This document shows, one piece after another, positions 1 to 8,024 of a stretch of 64,000 bases of DNA (within the stretch, counting starts at the first letter, position 1; every line of letters starts with the position of its first letter). Source of the DNA: Sphingomonas daechungensis. Lineage in GTDB: Bacteria > Pseudomonadota > Alphaproteobacteria > Sphingomonadales > Sphingomonadaceae. Position numbers and translations under genes: made by a program. The stretch spans positions 2,367,001-2,431,000 of the forward strand of contig NZ_CP060780.1 in assembly GCF_014489495.1 (NCBI RefSeq), in the 5' to 3' direction. The notes beneath the pieces are model-generated. The model searched no databases. It worked only from the letters and a program-made list of their open reading frames with translations, and was not told where the DNA came from.

Positions 1-186
1 GCGCTATTTGCCGGGCAAGCCGGTGGCGCTTCCCGCTCGCGCCCCCTGTCCGAATTCATGCGGAAGGGGATCGAAACAGCAACCGGTCACAGCTCGGGCG
101 GCGAGGCGATGGTACTGGTGCTCATCCTACCGGCGCTGATCTTCTGTTGGGCGGTTGCGATCGTAACGATCGTCGCTTTGGTGTAA
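1..186 (+). CDS. C-terminal fragment of an unidentified protein ending in a membrane segment
   Basis: The frame is open from the first base and stops with TAA at 184-186, so only the last 61 residues of a longer protein are present. The fragment has a polar part containing AGQAGGASRSRP and ends in one strongly hydrophobic stretch of about 25 residues (from roughly MVLVLILPAL to the C-terminus), consistent with a C-terminal membrane anchor. An internal ATG at 58 could make a 42-residue protein, but it has no obvious ribosome binding site. I do not recognise the family. It reads toward the convergent gene ending at 374. Confidence 0.45.
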   Translation, partial: ALFAGQAGGASRSRPLSEFMRKGIETATGHSSGGEAMVLVLILPALIFCWAVAIVTIVALV

Positions 187-195
187 CCGGAGTCC

Positions 196-233
196 GGCCG
201 CCGCTCTATGATGCTGACGCCGGCGAGGCGGCC
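196..233. terminator. Possible weak terminator hairpin
   Basis: GGCCGCC at 196-202 pairs perfectly with GGCGGCC at 227-233 across a 24-base loop, just after the stop codon at 186. No T-run follows, so its role as a terminator is only suggested by position. The rest of 187-373 shows nothing else I can support. Confidence 0.3.
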
Positions 234-373
234 GCCACGGGGCGGGGTCTAATTGATCCTTGCACTCTAGATTTGGGCGAGACGACAATAGGGTTTAGCG
301 GAACGAATATTTCCCAGTGATCTGAGTGCCCATCATATTCATGTCCGGTGCGCCATTCCGTTCAATGCGTTCG

Positions 374-850
374 TCAGTCGGCGGATGACCAGTGGATGTG
401 GACGATCTTCCATGCTCCGCCGCTGCGGCGAAGCACCATGGTTTCGGTCGTGACGACATCGATTGGCTTGCCCTTGTAGGTGCCGGTCGTACGGCCTTCG
501 CTGGCGATCCAGGCGAGATCGCCGGCCAGTTCACCGGTCCGGCGCGTTACTTCGCTCAAGACGGCCTGGCTGAACGCGGAGTCGGCGCTGAGATGGTGCG
601 ACGCATATTCCGCTTTGCCGCGCTCGACGCCGCCGGCTTCGAAGATGACGGCATTATCGGCGAGGAAGCCGAGTGCACTGTCGGTGTCGCCACGCGTGAG
701 AGCAGCGTGGAAACCATCCACGACTGCCGCGGCAGGTTGCACCGTCCGATCAAGAGCCGCATCCACTGATGCGGGCTTGTGCTGCTCAGGATGAGCCGCG
801 GCTGCGCTAGCCAACAAGATTCCAAATGCGAACTTCAGTGCCGAATGCAT
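374..850 (-). CDS. Secreted nuclear transport factor 2 (SnoaL/DUF4440)-like protein
   Basis: About 158 residues with an N-terminal signal peptide (hydrophobic FAFGILLASAAAA, cleavage probably before HPEQ). The mature part fits the NTF2-like fold: FHAALTRGDTDSALGFLADNAVIFE early on and the closing GGAWKIVHIHWSS strand typical of DUF4440 proteins. Such proteins are small cone-shaped domains that bind ligands or act as enzymes, and the substrate cannot be read from sequence. I start at the ATG at 850; a TTG two codons upstream is also open. It follows copB on the same strand after a 23-base gap, so it may be the last gene of the copper operon. Role in copper handling is inference from position only. 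Confidence 0.75.
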   Translation of the reverse strand: MHSALKFAFGILLASAAAAHPEQHKPASVDAALDRTVQPAAAVVDGFHAALTRGDTDSALGFLADNAVIFEAGGVERGKAEYASHHLSADSAFSQAVLSEVTRRTGELAGDLAWIASEGRTTGTYKGKPIDVVTTETMVLRRSGGAWKIVHIHWSSAD

Positions 851-873
851 CTCCAACCCCTCTCAATCGATCA

Positions 874-2054
874 TCAGAACCAAGTCCGCAGGCCTACGAC
901 AAAGCTGAGACTGCTCGGATCGTCGCCATCGGCTCGAAGGAAGCGCCGGGTATCGCCGAAGGCATGTTCGTAGCTAAGACCCGCGTACGGCGCGAGATTG
1001 GGCGTGACCTGGTAGCGCAGCCGCAATCCCACCTCGGCCTTCGACAGCCCTGAACCGACGCGCTCTTGCGGGATATCCTGCAGAGACAGGTCGACCTCCG
1101 CACGTGGCTGAAGGATCAGATTTTGCGTAATGCGAACATCGTGCTCCGCTTCGGCCCGGGCCGTCACGTCTCCCTTATCGGAGAGGAAAGCCGCGGCATC
1201 CAACTCAATCCAGTACGGCAGCAAGCCCTGCACCCCGACCACCAGGCGGCCGCGGGTGTCCGGCTGTGCATCGAAGCGAACGCCGGTCTGGACGTCGAAC
1301 CAGGGATCGACCGCATGGCTCCAGAGCGCCTGGAATTCCGCCTGCTCCGGCTTGCTACCGTAAGCGCCTTCGATCTCGGTCTTCAGCCACAGCTTGTCGA
1401 TGTCGCCGCCGTACCAGCCTTCCGCATTCAGGAAGTAGCCGTCGCGACCGCTTCGAAAACGCGTTTCCAGCTGGTCGACCAGGATCTTCGACATCAGCAT
1501 CTTGCCATGCTCGTTGAAGAGCACGGCGCGCCCATCCGCCATCGCGTCCTTGCCCAGGCGGTGTCCGCGGCGTTCTCGGGTCCCTGCAATGCTTCCGGAG
1601 GCGGCGGCCCGACCGGAACGTCAACCGCCGTCGCGCTCATGTCGTGGCCGGCATGCTCAGCAGAGGGCTCGTTCGGCATGACGTGCCCAGCGTGCGGGTC
1701 GGTGACCGGCATGTCGTGGCCCGCATGCGGGTCGGCCTGCGCTTTCGGCATATCCATCCTGGACGTGCCTGACATATCGTGCCCGGCATGGGGGTCCGCT
1801 GCTGGTTCCGCCGGAGGCTTCTTCGCCGTCGGCTTCTTCGCTGGCGGCTTCTTCGTTGGCGGCGCCTTCTTTGACGAAGGCTTCTTGGATGCCGGCTTCT
1901 TGGCGGTCGCCTTTTTGGGTGAAGGCGTTTTCGCCGCCGGCGTCTTGGCCGGTGCGGGCATCTTCATGCCGGGCATATCGTGGCCGGCATGCTGCGCCAT
2001 GGCCGGTGAGGCCGTGAGTGCAGACGCAGCAAGGAGGAGGATCAGGCGCTTCAT
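874..2054 (-). CDS. copB: Copper resistance protein CopB (outer membrane), frameshifted
   Basis: CopB is a predicted outer-membrane beta-barrel partner of the periplasmic oxidase CopA. Residues 1-20 are a signal peptide (MKRLILLLAASALTASPAMA). Next comes a long His/Met-rich segment with repeated HAGHDM-type motifs, split by a Lys/Pro/Ala-rich stretch. The C-terminal 230 residues are the conserved CopB barrel domain, starting near DGRAVLFNEHGKM and ending YEHAFGDTRRFLRADGDD...VGLRTWF. The frame breaks at about 1553-1555: one extra G (TGGGGC rather than TGGGC) joins ENAADTAW to GKDAMADGRA. The start codon overlaps the copA stop (ATGA), so the two are translationally coupled. Confidence 0.88.
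1610..1990 (-). repeat. Low-complexity HAGHDM and Lys/Pro/Ala repeats inside copB
   Basis: On the minus strand this stretch encodes about five copies of an (A/H)AGHDM-like unit, which can bind copper through His and Met. In the middle (about 1795-1960) lies a Lys/Pro/Ala/Thr/Ser run built of KKP, AKKP and SKKP units. The Lys/Pro part resembles histone H1-like tails and is not part of the usual CopB core. Confidence 0.7.
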
Positions 2055-3810
2055 GACTCGCCTCCTTCCAGGGGGCGGACCTTCACGACGCGCATCATCC
2101 CAGCGTGCATGTGGTAGAGTAAATGGCAGTGGAACGCCCAGTCGCCCGGAGCGTCGGCGGTCATGTCGAGATCGACAAAACTGCCCGGAAGCACGCGGAC
2201 GGTGTGCTTCATCGGCTGGTGCGAGCCATGGCCGTTCACGAGCTGCCAGAAGTGACCGTGGATGTGCATTGGATGGGTCATCATGGTGTCGTTGATGAGC
2301 CGCATCCGCACCCGTTCGTTCCGCGCCAGCCGGTACGGCTCCGGACGCTCGGACAATTGCTCGCCGTCCATCGACCACATGAAGCGCTCCATGTTGCCGG
2401 TGAGATGGATATCGATGCGCCGGGTCGGCCCCGCATGTCCTTGAATGGCTTGAGCGCAACCAGGTCGCGGTAATTCAGGACCTTGTGACCCACGTCGTCC
2501 AGCCCGATGCCGGGATGGCCCGTGCGGTCCGTTGGCATGGGGCGATCATGTCGACGCCGACGCCAACCGGAAAATCGACCTTCGACTTGTCGCGCATGTT
2601 CATTGCGCTGTGATCGGTCGGCGCAGGTGCCGGCGAGCCGGCGGCGGCGCTCGCTCCGTGACCTGTGTGATCCATCCCGGCATCGACGAACCGGCCGGGC
2701 CGTGGCTCATGCCCATATCCGCCATGCGCAAGACCGGCCTTTCGCGAAGTGCCGGAGCGGCGGCGCGCATGCCAGGGCGCGGAGCCAAAGTCGCGAGGCC
2801 TTGTCCTGAACGATCGATGGTCTCCGCGACGATCGTGTAGGCCTGGTCCTCAGGCTCGACGATGACGTCGTACGTCTCGGCATTGCCGATCTGGAATTCC
2901 TCGACCTCGACCGGACGCACATTGATTCCGTCGGCTTGAACGACGGTCATTCGCAGGCCGGGGATGCGGAAGTTGTAGATGGTCTGGGTCGCCGCATTGA
3001 TGACCCGGAGGCGAACCCGCTCGCCCGCTCGAAACAGGCCGGTCCAGTTCTCTGCCGCCGAATGGCCGTTGATCAGGTAGGTGTAGGCCGCCGCCGTGAC
3101 GTCCGCGATGTCGGTTGGGTCCATCCGCATCCGGGCGAACATCGCCCGCTCTTCCGGCGTCAGAGGATTGGCTCCCTTCAGCCGATCCTCCAGCGTCAGC
3201 TTCTGCCGATTGAAGAAGCCGCCCTCCTGCTTGAGGCGGGTGAAGATCATATGCGGGTGCAGGAAGCTCCAGTCCGAAAGAACGATCACATGTTCACGGT
3301 CGAAGCTGACTGGGTCGGACTCGGCCGGGTCGAAGATGATCGGACCGTAATGGCCGAGCTGTTCCTGGAGCCCGGAGTGGCTGTGATACCAGTAGGTCCC
3401 GGACTGAATGATCGGGAACTCGTACACGAACGTCGAATGGGCCTTGATTCCGGGAAAGCTGACGCCCGGAACGCCGTCCATCTGGAAGGGAACCAGCACC
3501 CCATGCCAGTGGATCGACGTGTCCTCGTCCAGCTCGTTCTTCACCGTGATCCGAACATTCTGTCCCTCGCGAAGTCGAACGAGCGGACCCGGAATCGTGC
3601 CGTTCATGGTGACGGCATGCGCGATCCGGCCATCGACATTGAACGCCGAGTTTCCGACCGTGATGGCAATGTCGTTTCCGCTAAGCGTGCTGGACCCCTT
3701 CGCGGCGGCCAGCCCGGGCTGACGCCCATCGCCCACCCGGGGTAAGCGCCAGCGAGACCGGCTGCTGCAGCGCTTCCCGCAAGGAAATTGCGTCGATCGA
3801 GCAAGATCAT
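2051..3810 (-). CDS. copA: Copper resistance multicopper oxidase CopA, several frameshifts
   Basis: CopA is a periplasmic multicopper oxidase that binds and oxidises Cu(I). The start at 3810 gives a Tat signal (LDRRNFLAG, twin Arg, then an Ala-rich segment). All copper-site motifs are visible: HWHG and YWYHSHS in the N-terminal cupredoxin domain, HPMHIHG and WAFHCHLLYHM in the C-terminal domain, with a Met/His-rich stretch (MGMSHG, MDHTGHG) before it. Four one-base deletions break the frame at about 3732-3734, 2676-2678, 2539-2542 and 2429-2432, all in G/C runs; restoring them gives a continuous protein of about 585 residues, the usual CopA length. It is followed by copB with an ATGA overlap. 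Confidence 0.9.
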
Positions 3811-3870
3811 GAGTATCGCCTAACCAATGGAGTGCGGACGCCGGACGCCCGCGCGGTGTTCGGATGGCTG

Positions 3871-3898
3871 AAAGGCGCCGCCCCTCGGAGCGGCGCCT
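3871..3898 (-). terminator. Rho-independent-like terminator after the small copper protein gene
   Basis: AGGCGCCGC at 3873-3881 pairs perfectly with GCGGCGCCT at 3890-3898 around an eight-base loop. On the minus strand it lies just after the stop codon at 3905 and is followed by a short T-run. It separates this gene from copA; partial read-through would place copA-copB under the same promoter. Confidence 0.6.
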
Positions 3899-3904
3899 GC
3901 CAGA

Positions 3905-4165
3905 TCAGTGCGAGTGGCCCTCGTGGGTGTCAGCGGACGCAGCCGGCGCTTCGGCCTTCTTGTCCATGCACTCCATCTTGCCGTCCTTGCCCTTCATCTT
4001 CTCGCAGCAATCCTTGCAGTCATGCTTGTCGTGCATGCCCTGCATCTTGCTGTGGTCCATGCCCTGGTGCTGGGCGTGGTTGGCGTGAGGATCAGCGACT
4101 GGCGCCGTCTGGGCGGCAGCCGGAACGGCGATGACGAGCGCGAGCGCTCCGATGAACGTCTTCAT
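3905..4165 (-). CDS. Small secreted His/Cys/Met-rich protein, probable copper binder
   Basis: 86 residues: signal peptide MKTFIGALALVIAVPAAAQ, then a mature part dominated by metal ligands. It has repeated His (DPHANHAQHQGMDH), a Cys cluster (CKDCCEKMKG) and HEGHSH at the C-terminus. No catalytic domain is visible. Small proteins like this are frequent in copper clusters and are thought to sequester copper in the periplasm; that role here is inferred from composition and from copA-copB lying immediately downstream. The pattern CxxCC is more like a metal-binding site than a structural disulfide. Confidence 0.8.
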   Translation of the reverse strand: MKTFIGALALVIAVPAAAQTAPVADPHANHAQHQGMDHSKMQGMHDKHDCKDCCEKMKGKDGKMECMDKKAEAPAASADTHEGHSH

Positions 4166-4208
4166 GTGAAAATCTCCAAACTGAACGTGAAAACTGAAAT
4201 CTCAGTCT

Positions 4209-4523
4209 TCACGCCCGCCTTGGAGGAGGAGTCGCGATCTCAAGCTCGTTGTCGCTCACGGCCTTGGTCGCGATGACGAACCGCGGTGGCTCGGGCTTGA
4301 GTTCAGCATAGCCGACCTCGGAATACGCCGCCGGCAATGCGCTGCAGGAAGCACAATGCATGCTCATCTTGGCAGGAGCATCCGCCGGCTTCTGGTGGTC
4401 ACCGCAATGGCCGTCAGTCGCAGCCACCGGTTCGCCAACCTGCGCGTTGGCAATGCCGCCCATGCCGAAGGGCATGAGGAACAAGCCGACGAGCGTCAGA
4501 AGCCTGAGAACGGCCGAAGTCAT
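4209..4523 (-). CDS. Small secreted or membrane-anchored Cys/His protein of the copper cluster
   Basis: About 104 residues from the ATG at 4523; the open frame continues upstream to 4604 but would overlap the divergent gene. N-terminal hydrophobic segment (LRLLTLVGLFLMPFGMGG) then ANAQ, a likely signal peptide. The mature part has DGHCGDH and MHCASCSALP, a CxxC-type site reminiscent of DUF2946-like proteins found beside copper genes, though I cannot assign that family firmly. It precedes the other three copper genes on the same strand with short gaps, so it is probably the first gene of the operon. Confidence 0.6.
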   Translation of the reverse strand: MTSAVLRLLTLVGLFLMPFGMGGIANAQVGEPVAATDGHCGDHQKPADAPAKMSMHCASCSALPAAYSEVGYAELKPEPPRFVIATKAVSDNELEIATPPPRRA

Positions 4524-4634
4524 TGCGCCCACATAGGTCGCCGAACCTTTACGGGCAATGACCATCGGCTCGGCCCTTGACTCATGCACCCATTCCGTCC
4601 CCAATGGTCCGATCCGGAAGTCTTGGGTTACTCC

Positions 4635-5603
4635 GTGCGGCCTTGTACGAATTGGCGTCTCGCGAAAGCTGTTATCTCGGCGGCCTCGATTGCCGTGGTC
4701 ACCGGATGCGCGACCGTCCCGCCGCCGCCCAACGCGGTCAGCGAATTCGCTCTCGACTCATCGACAAACTACATTGTTGAGGCTCAGGCGCGCGGCCGGT
4801 TGCTGCGGCTGAAGGTCGATCCGGGCGCTCCCTACTTCGTACTGCTCAATGACAAGGTCGCGAAGGAGCTTCGGCTGGTCAGCACCAAATCGGCGACCCT
4901 CGCCGTCGGGCCGCTCCGGCTGAAAGCCAACACGCGCAACGAGAAACTGACGATCCGCGGAGAGACATCCGCGAAGCCAGTGATGTGGGTGAAAGGCGAA
5001 GCGATTCCGGACGCAGACGGCGTTATCAATCCCGCCAATCTGCCGGGCAACGGCGTCACCCTGAAGCTTCGCGAAGCCGCGGCCGACGAACAGGTCATCC
5101 AGCTGCCGATGCGCTTCGACCGGCAGCGCGGGCTTTACTACGAATTCGACTATGGCGGGCAGCTCATCCTGACGCGGTTCACGCTCGAGGACCGGCTGAC
5201 AACGACGACCGGCGCCGCGGCCTCCGTGATATCCAAGCGACGAAGCGGATTGTGGGAGGGCGGTCCCTTCGTTCACCAGGTCAGGTTCGGGGTACCGCGG
5301 CCGGTGCGAAGGATGGTGCTCGGCCAGACTCTCTCCGTGAAGGGCTTCCCGCTCAACGAGTTCGCCGTCCGCGTGATGGACGATCGCGGCTCCTATTTGC
5401 TCCCCGACAAGCAGGTCGCGAGTGAAGACGCCGATGCGGATGAAACGGAAGGCAGTGGCATTGTCGTCACCGGCAAGGGCAAGCGCAGCTACGGTGCAGC
5501 ACATTTCTGGCTGATGGTCGGAAGCGATGCTTTGTCCCGCTGCAGCAGCCTCACCTATCAGGCCAGGCATTTGATTTTGCGCTGCTCAACGGCGCGAACC
5601 TAA
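4635..5603 (+). CDS. Lipoprotein with degenerate retropepsin-like fold
   Basis: About 322 residues from the GTG at 4635, chosen because it gives a compact lipoprotein signal ending in the lipobox VVTGC; an in-frame ATG at 4584 is also possible. The body resembles clan AA aspartic proteases: LLRLKVDPGAPYFVLLND near residue 45 sits where these enzymes have D-T/S-G, and GSDALSRCSSLTYQ near the end resembles the closing strand of the second lobe. Because the motif is D-P-G, catalysis is doubtful. It carries GSGIVVTGKGK near residue 285. It lies directly before the secreted protein at 5626 on the same strand, so they may be cotranscribed. Function unknown. Confidence 0.65.
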   Translation: MRPCTNWRLAKAVISAASIAVVTGCATVPPPPNAVSEFALDSSTNYIVEAQARGRLLRLKVDPGAPYFVLLNDKVAKELRLVSTKSATLAVGPLRLKANTRNEKLTIRGETSAKPVMWVKGEAIPDADGVINPANLPGNGVTLKLREAAADEQVIQLPMRFDRQRGLYYEFDYGGQLILTRFTLEDRLTTTTGAAASVISKRRSGLWEGGPFVHQVRFGVPRPVRRMVLGQTLSVKGFPLNEFAVRVMDDRGSYLLPDKQVASEDADADETEGSGIVVTGKGKRSYGAAHFWLMVGSDALSRCSSLTYQARHLILRCSTART

Positions 5604-5625
5604 TTCAGGAAAGAAAGGCGATCTT

Positions 5626-6479
5626 ATGAAGAGCCCAGTTCTGCTTGCCACGGCGGCCCTCGCGATGTCGCTTCCCACCGGTGCCCCGTCGGCCACCCCG
5701 CCCGCGCCGACCGCGCTGCAAGCCTTCGGTGTGTGTGCCACCAAGAACTACGAAGGTGCGGAGCTGTTGGCGACGCAGCCCGGATCGCCCGAAGAAGCCG
5801 AAGTCATCGCCGAATACGGAAGCCGGTCTTGCTCTCCTCCGACCAGCGAGGCCGGGATCCTCCGCGGTGCCGTCGCCGAGCAATTGTTCAAAACGGATTT
5901 CGGAACGATCGGCGGTCGCCCAAGCGCGACCTGATCGAAGTTTTCACCGTGGACATGAATGAGCTTGCCGCACTGGGAACCGACGCCAAAAGGCGGATCG
6001 ATTACGTCGCATTCGGAACCTGCGTTGCGGCCTCCGACCCCGACAATGCTTCGGCGCTCCTCAAGACGGCGGCGGGAAGCGCGGAAGAGCGGCAGGTGAT
6101 GGTCACCATGGTGCCGAAATATGCTGCCTGCGTTTCCGAGGGCGATACGTTCAACCTCTCGCGCGCGGACCTGCGCAGCGCGCTGGCCGAAGGCGCATAC
6201 CGCCTGGCCCTGTCGCAATCCCTCAACCAGGAAGTGATCGTCACCGGCACTCGCGATCCGTCGAAAAGTGTGCAGTGCAAGCAGATCGAATCGCCGGGAA
6301 CGCACCTTCGCAAGAGCGTCTGCATGACCGAGGCCAACTGGGCCGCTCGCGAGCGCGAGAATGAATTTCAGGCCAAGGAAGACCAGCGCCACTTCCGTGA
6401 ATATCAGGAACGGCTCCAGACCTGCATCACCTATTCGCTCGGAGGTGACGGCAGCCGGCCTCCCTGCCGCATGAACTGA
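5626..6479 (+). CDS. Secreted protein of unknown function, frameshifted
   Basis: About 285 residues once a missing C in the CCC run at about 5919-5921 is restored (GGRPKRDLIEVF). It has an N-terminal signal peptide (LLATAALAMSLPTGAPSA) and several Cys residues spaced through the mature part (GVCATK, FGTCVAA, YAACVSE), suggesting disulfides. The C-terminal part has EVIVTGTRDPS followed by VQCKQIESPGTHLRKSVC, a pattern I know from many short secreted sphingomonad proteins without assigned function. A good ribosome binding site (GGAAAG) precedes the ATG. The gap to the upstream lipoprotein is only 22 bases. Confidence 0.65.
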
Positions 6480-6510
6480 CCTCGCCGGCGCAAGGAGGGA
6501 ACCGCGTCCG

Positions 6511-6529
6511 CCGCCCTCCCGTTGGGCGG
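6511..6529. terminator. Short GC hairpin before the nucleotidyltransferase start
   Basis: CCGCCC at 6511-6516 pairs with GGGCGG at 6524-6529 around a seven-base loop. It lies 31 bases after the stop of the upstream gene and ends four bases before the next ATG, so it could either end the upstream transcript or fold over the ribosome binding site of the next gene. No T-run follows. Confidence 0.35.
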
Positions 6530-6532
6530 TGG

Positions 6533-7315
6533 ATGATCCATCAACCGCTTACTCCGCCGGATGATTTCGAGGCGCCAGGCTCCAGCGAAGGCTTCTACGC
6601 CGAAGTCGTGCACCTGATGGCCGAGTCCGGCATTCCGTTCCTGCTGTCGGGCACCTACGCCCTCTCCTGCTACACGGGCATCATCCGGCCGACGAAAGAC
6701 GTCGACGTTTTCGCCAAGGCGGGCGATGCGCTGCGGATGCTGAGCTTCTTCAAGGAGCGCGGTTTCGACGTGCAGATCGTAGACGACCGCTGGCTGGCGC
6801 GGGTCACGCGGGGCGAGCAATTCGTGGACATCATCACGAACATGCCGACGTCCGCGACGCACGTAACCGATGAATGGTTCAAGGAAGCCCCCGAGGCGGT
6901 CCTGTTCGAGACCAAGGTCCATCTGGTCCCGCCAACGCAGTTCGTCTGGTCGAAGATCTATGTCCAGGACCGCTACCGCTACGATGGCGCCGACGTCACG
7001 CACATGTTCCTCAAGAGGTCGGAGGACATCGACTGGCGCCAGCTCATTTCCAGCATGGAATTGCACTGGGAAGTGCTGCTGACCGCGGTCCTCAACTTCC
7101 GCTTCATCTACCCGAGCGAGCGGCACCTGATTCCGCGCTGGGTCATGGACGAACTCCTCGAACGGCTCGGCGCGCAGCTGGAGATGCCGTCGGCGGGAAA
7201 GCGCGTGTGCCGCGGCCGTATCTTCAGCCCCCGCGACTATCAGATCGACGTTGCGGAGTGGGGCTTCTCCGAAGCTGTCGGCAATCTTGAAGAGAATTAT
7301 GCAACCCACGGATAA
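6533..7315 (+). CDS. Nucleotidyltransferase-fold protein, function unknown
   Basis: 260 residues. Residues 36-60 show the nucleotidyltransferase signature: FLLSGTYALSCYTG, then RPTKDVDVF, i.e. the G-S/T motif followed by D-x-D (Asp56 and Asp58) that binds the metal. A third acidic residue may be supplied by FVDIITNM further on. The rest is helical and lacks a recognisable partner domain. It is similar in layout to AbiEii-like or MNT-type transferases that modify RNA or protein, but no AbiEi-type antitoxin lies next to it. Its 3' end overlaps the next gene, a metallophosphoesterase, by 17 bases, so the two are probably translated together. Substrate unknown. Confidence 0.75.
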   Translation: MIHQPLTPPDDFEAPGSSEGFYAEVVHLMAESGIPFLLSGTYALSCYTGIIRPTKDVDVFAKAGDALRMLSFFKERGFDVQIVDDRWLARVTRGEQFVDIITNMPTSATHVTDEWFKEAPEAVLFETKVHLVPPTQFVWSKIYVQDRYRYDGADVTHMFLKRSEDIDWRQLISSMELHWEVLLTAVLNFRFIYPSERHLIPRWVMDELLERLGAQLEMPSAGKRVCRGRIFSPRDYQIDVAEWGFSEAVGNLEENYATHG

Positions 7316-8024
7316 GGTTACCGTCGCCGCCATCGGCGACCTCCACGTCACCGAGCAAAATGTCGCGCCCTACCGCGAAATGTTCGCGGAGATCTCACGC
7401 GTGGCCGACGTGCTCGTGCTGTGCGGCGACCTCACCAATTTCGGGAAGACGAGCGAAGCCGAAATCCTCGCCGAGGACATCCGGACGTCCGCGATCCCGG
7501 TGATCGGCGTGCTCGGCAATCACGATTATGAATGCGGACAACCGGAAGTCGTCGCGAACATTCTGACCGCAGCAGGGATGACCGTGCTCGACGAGCAGGC
7601 GATCGAGATCAAGGGCGTCGGCTTCGCCGGAGTGAAGGGATTTCTCGGCGGGTTCGGCCGCGGCGAGCTTGCACCCTTCGGAGAGCCGATCATCAAGGCC
7701 TTCGTCGACGAGGCCCTGAACGAGGCGCGCAAGCTGGAGAATGGCTTACGGACGCTGCGCACCGAGCGAAGCTTGGCAGTGCTCCATTATTCTCCGATCG
7801 CCGAAACGCTCGAGGGAGAGCCGCTGGAGATTTTCCAATATCTGGGCTCGGCCCGGCTGGCCGATGCCATCGACCGCTTCGACCATGTGAAGGCCGTCGT
7901 CCATGGTCACGCGCATCATGGAACTTACGAAGGGCAAACGATGCGCGGCATCCCCGTTTACAACGTCGCCCAGTTCGTGGTTCGGGAACAGTTCAAGCGG
8001 CCGTACGCCTTGCTGGAAATCTAG
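7299..8024 (+). CDS. Calcineurin-like metallophosphoesterase
   Basis: 241 residues from the ATG at 7299, preceded by GAAGAG. All five motifs of the metallophosphoesterase family are present: GDLH (13-16), GDLTN (from 43), GNHD (73-76), a His in LAVLHYSP, and VVHGHAHHG near the end. These residues hold a two-metal centre that hydrolyses phosphomonoesters or diesters. No signal peptide, so it is cytoplasmic. The start codon lies inside the upstream nucleotidyltransferase gene, which ties the two functions together: one enzyme would add a nucleotide and the other remove a phosphate or nucleotide, but this is inference. It is convergent with the next gene and their ends overlap by four bases. Confidence 0.85.
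   Translation: MQPTDKVTVAAIGDLHVTEQNVAPYREMFAEISRVADVLVLCGDLTNFGKTSEAEILAEDIRTSAIPVIGVLGNHDYECGQPEVVANILTAAGMTVLDEQAIEIKGVGFAGVKGFLGGFGRGELAPFGEPIIKAFVDEALNEARKLENGLRTLRTERSLAVLHYSPIAETLEGEPLEIFQYLGSARLADAIDRFDHVKAVVHGHAHHGTYEGQTMRGIPVYNVAQFVVREQFKRPYALLEI

Noticed and set aside
1066-2295. Plus-strand frame of 409 codons with Phe/Gly repeats
   Set aside because: It is the complement of the Lys/Pro-rich and His-rich repeats of copB; the repeats come from that gene.
6533-8024. AbiE-type toxin-antitoxin system
   Set aside because: The nucleotidyltransferase resembles AbiEii in fold, but no AbiEi-like antitoxin is beside it; its neighbour is a phosphoesterase.
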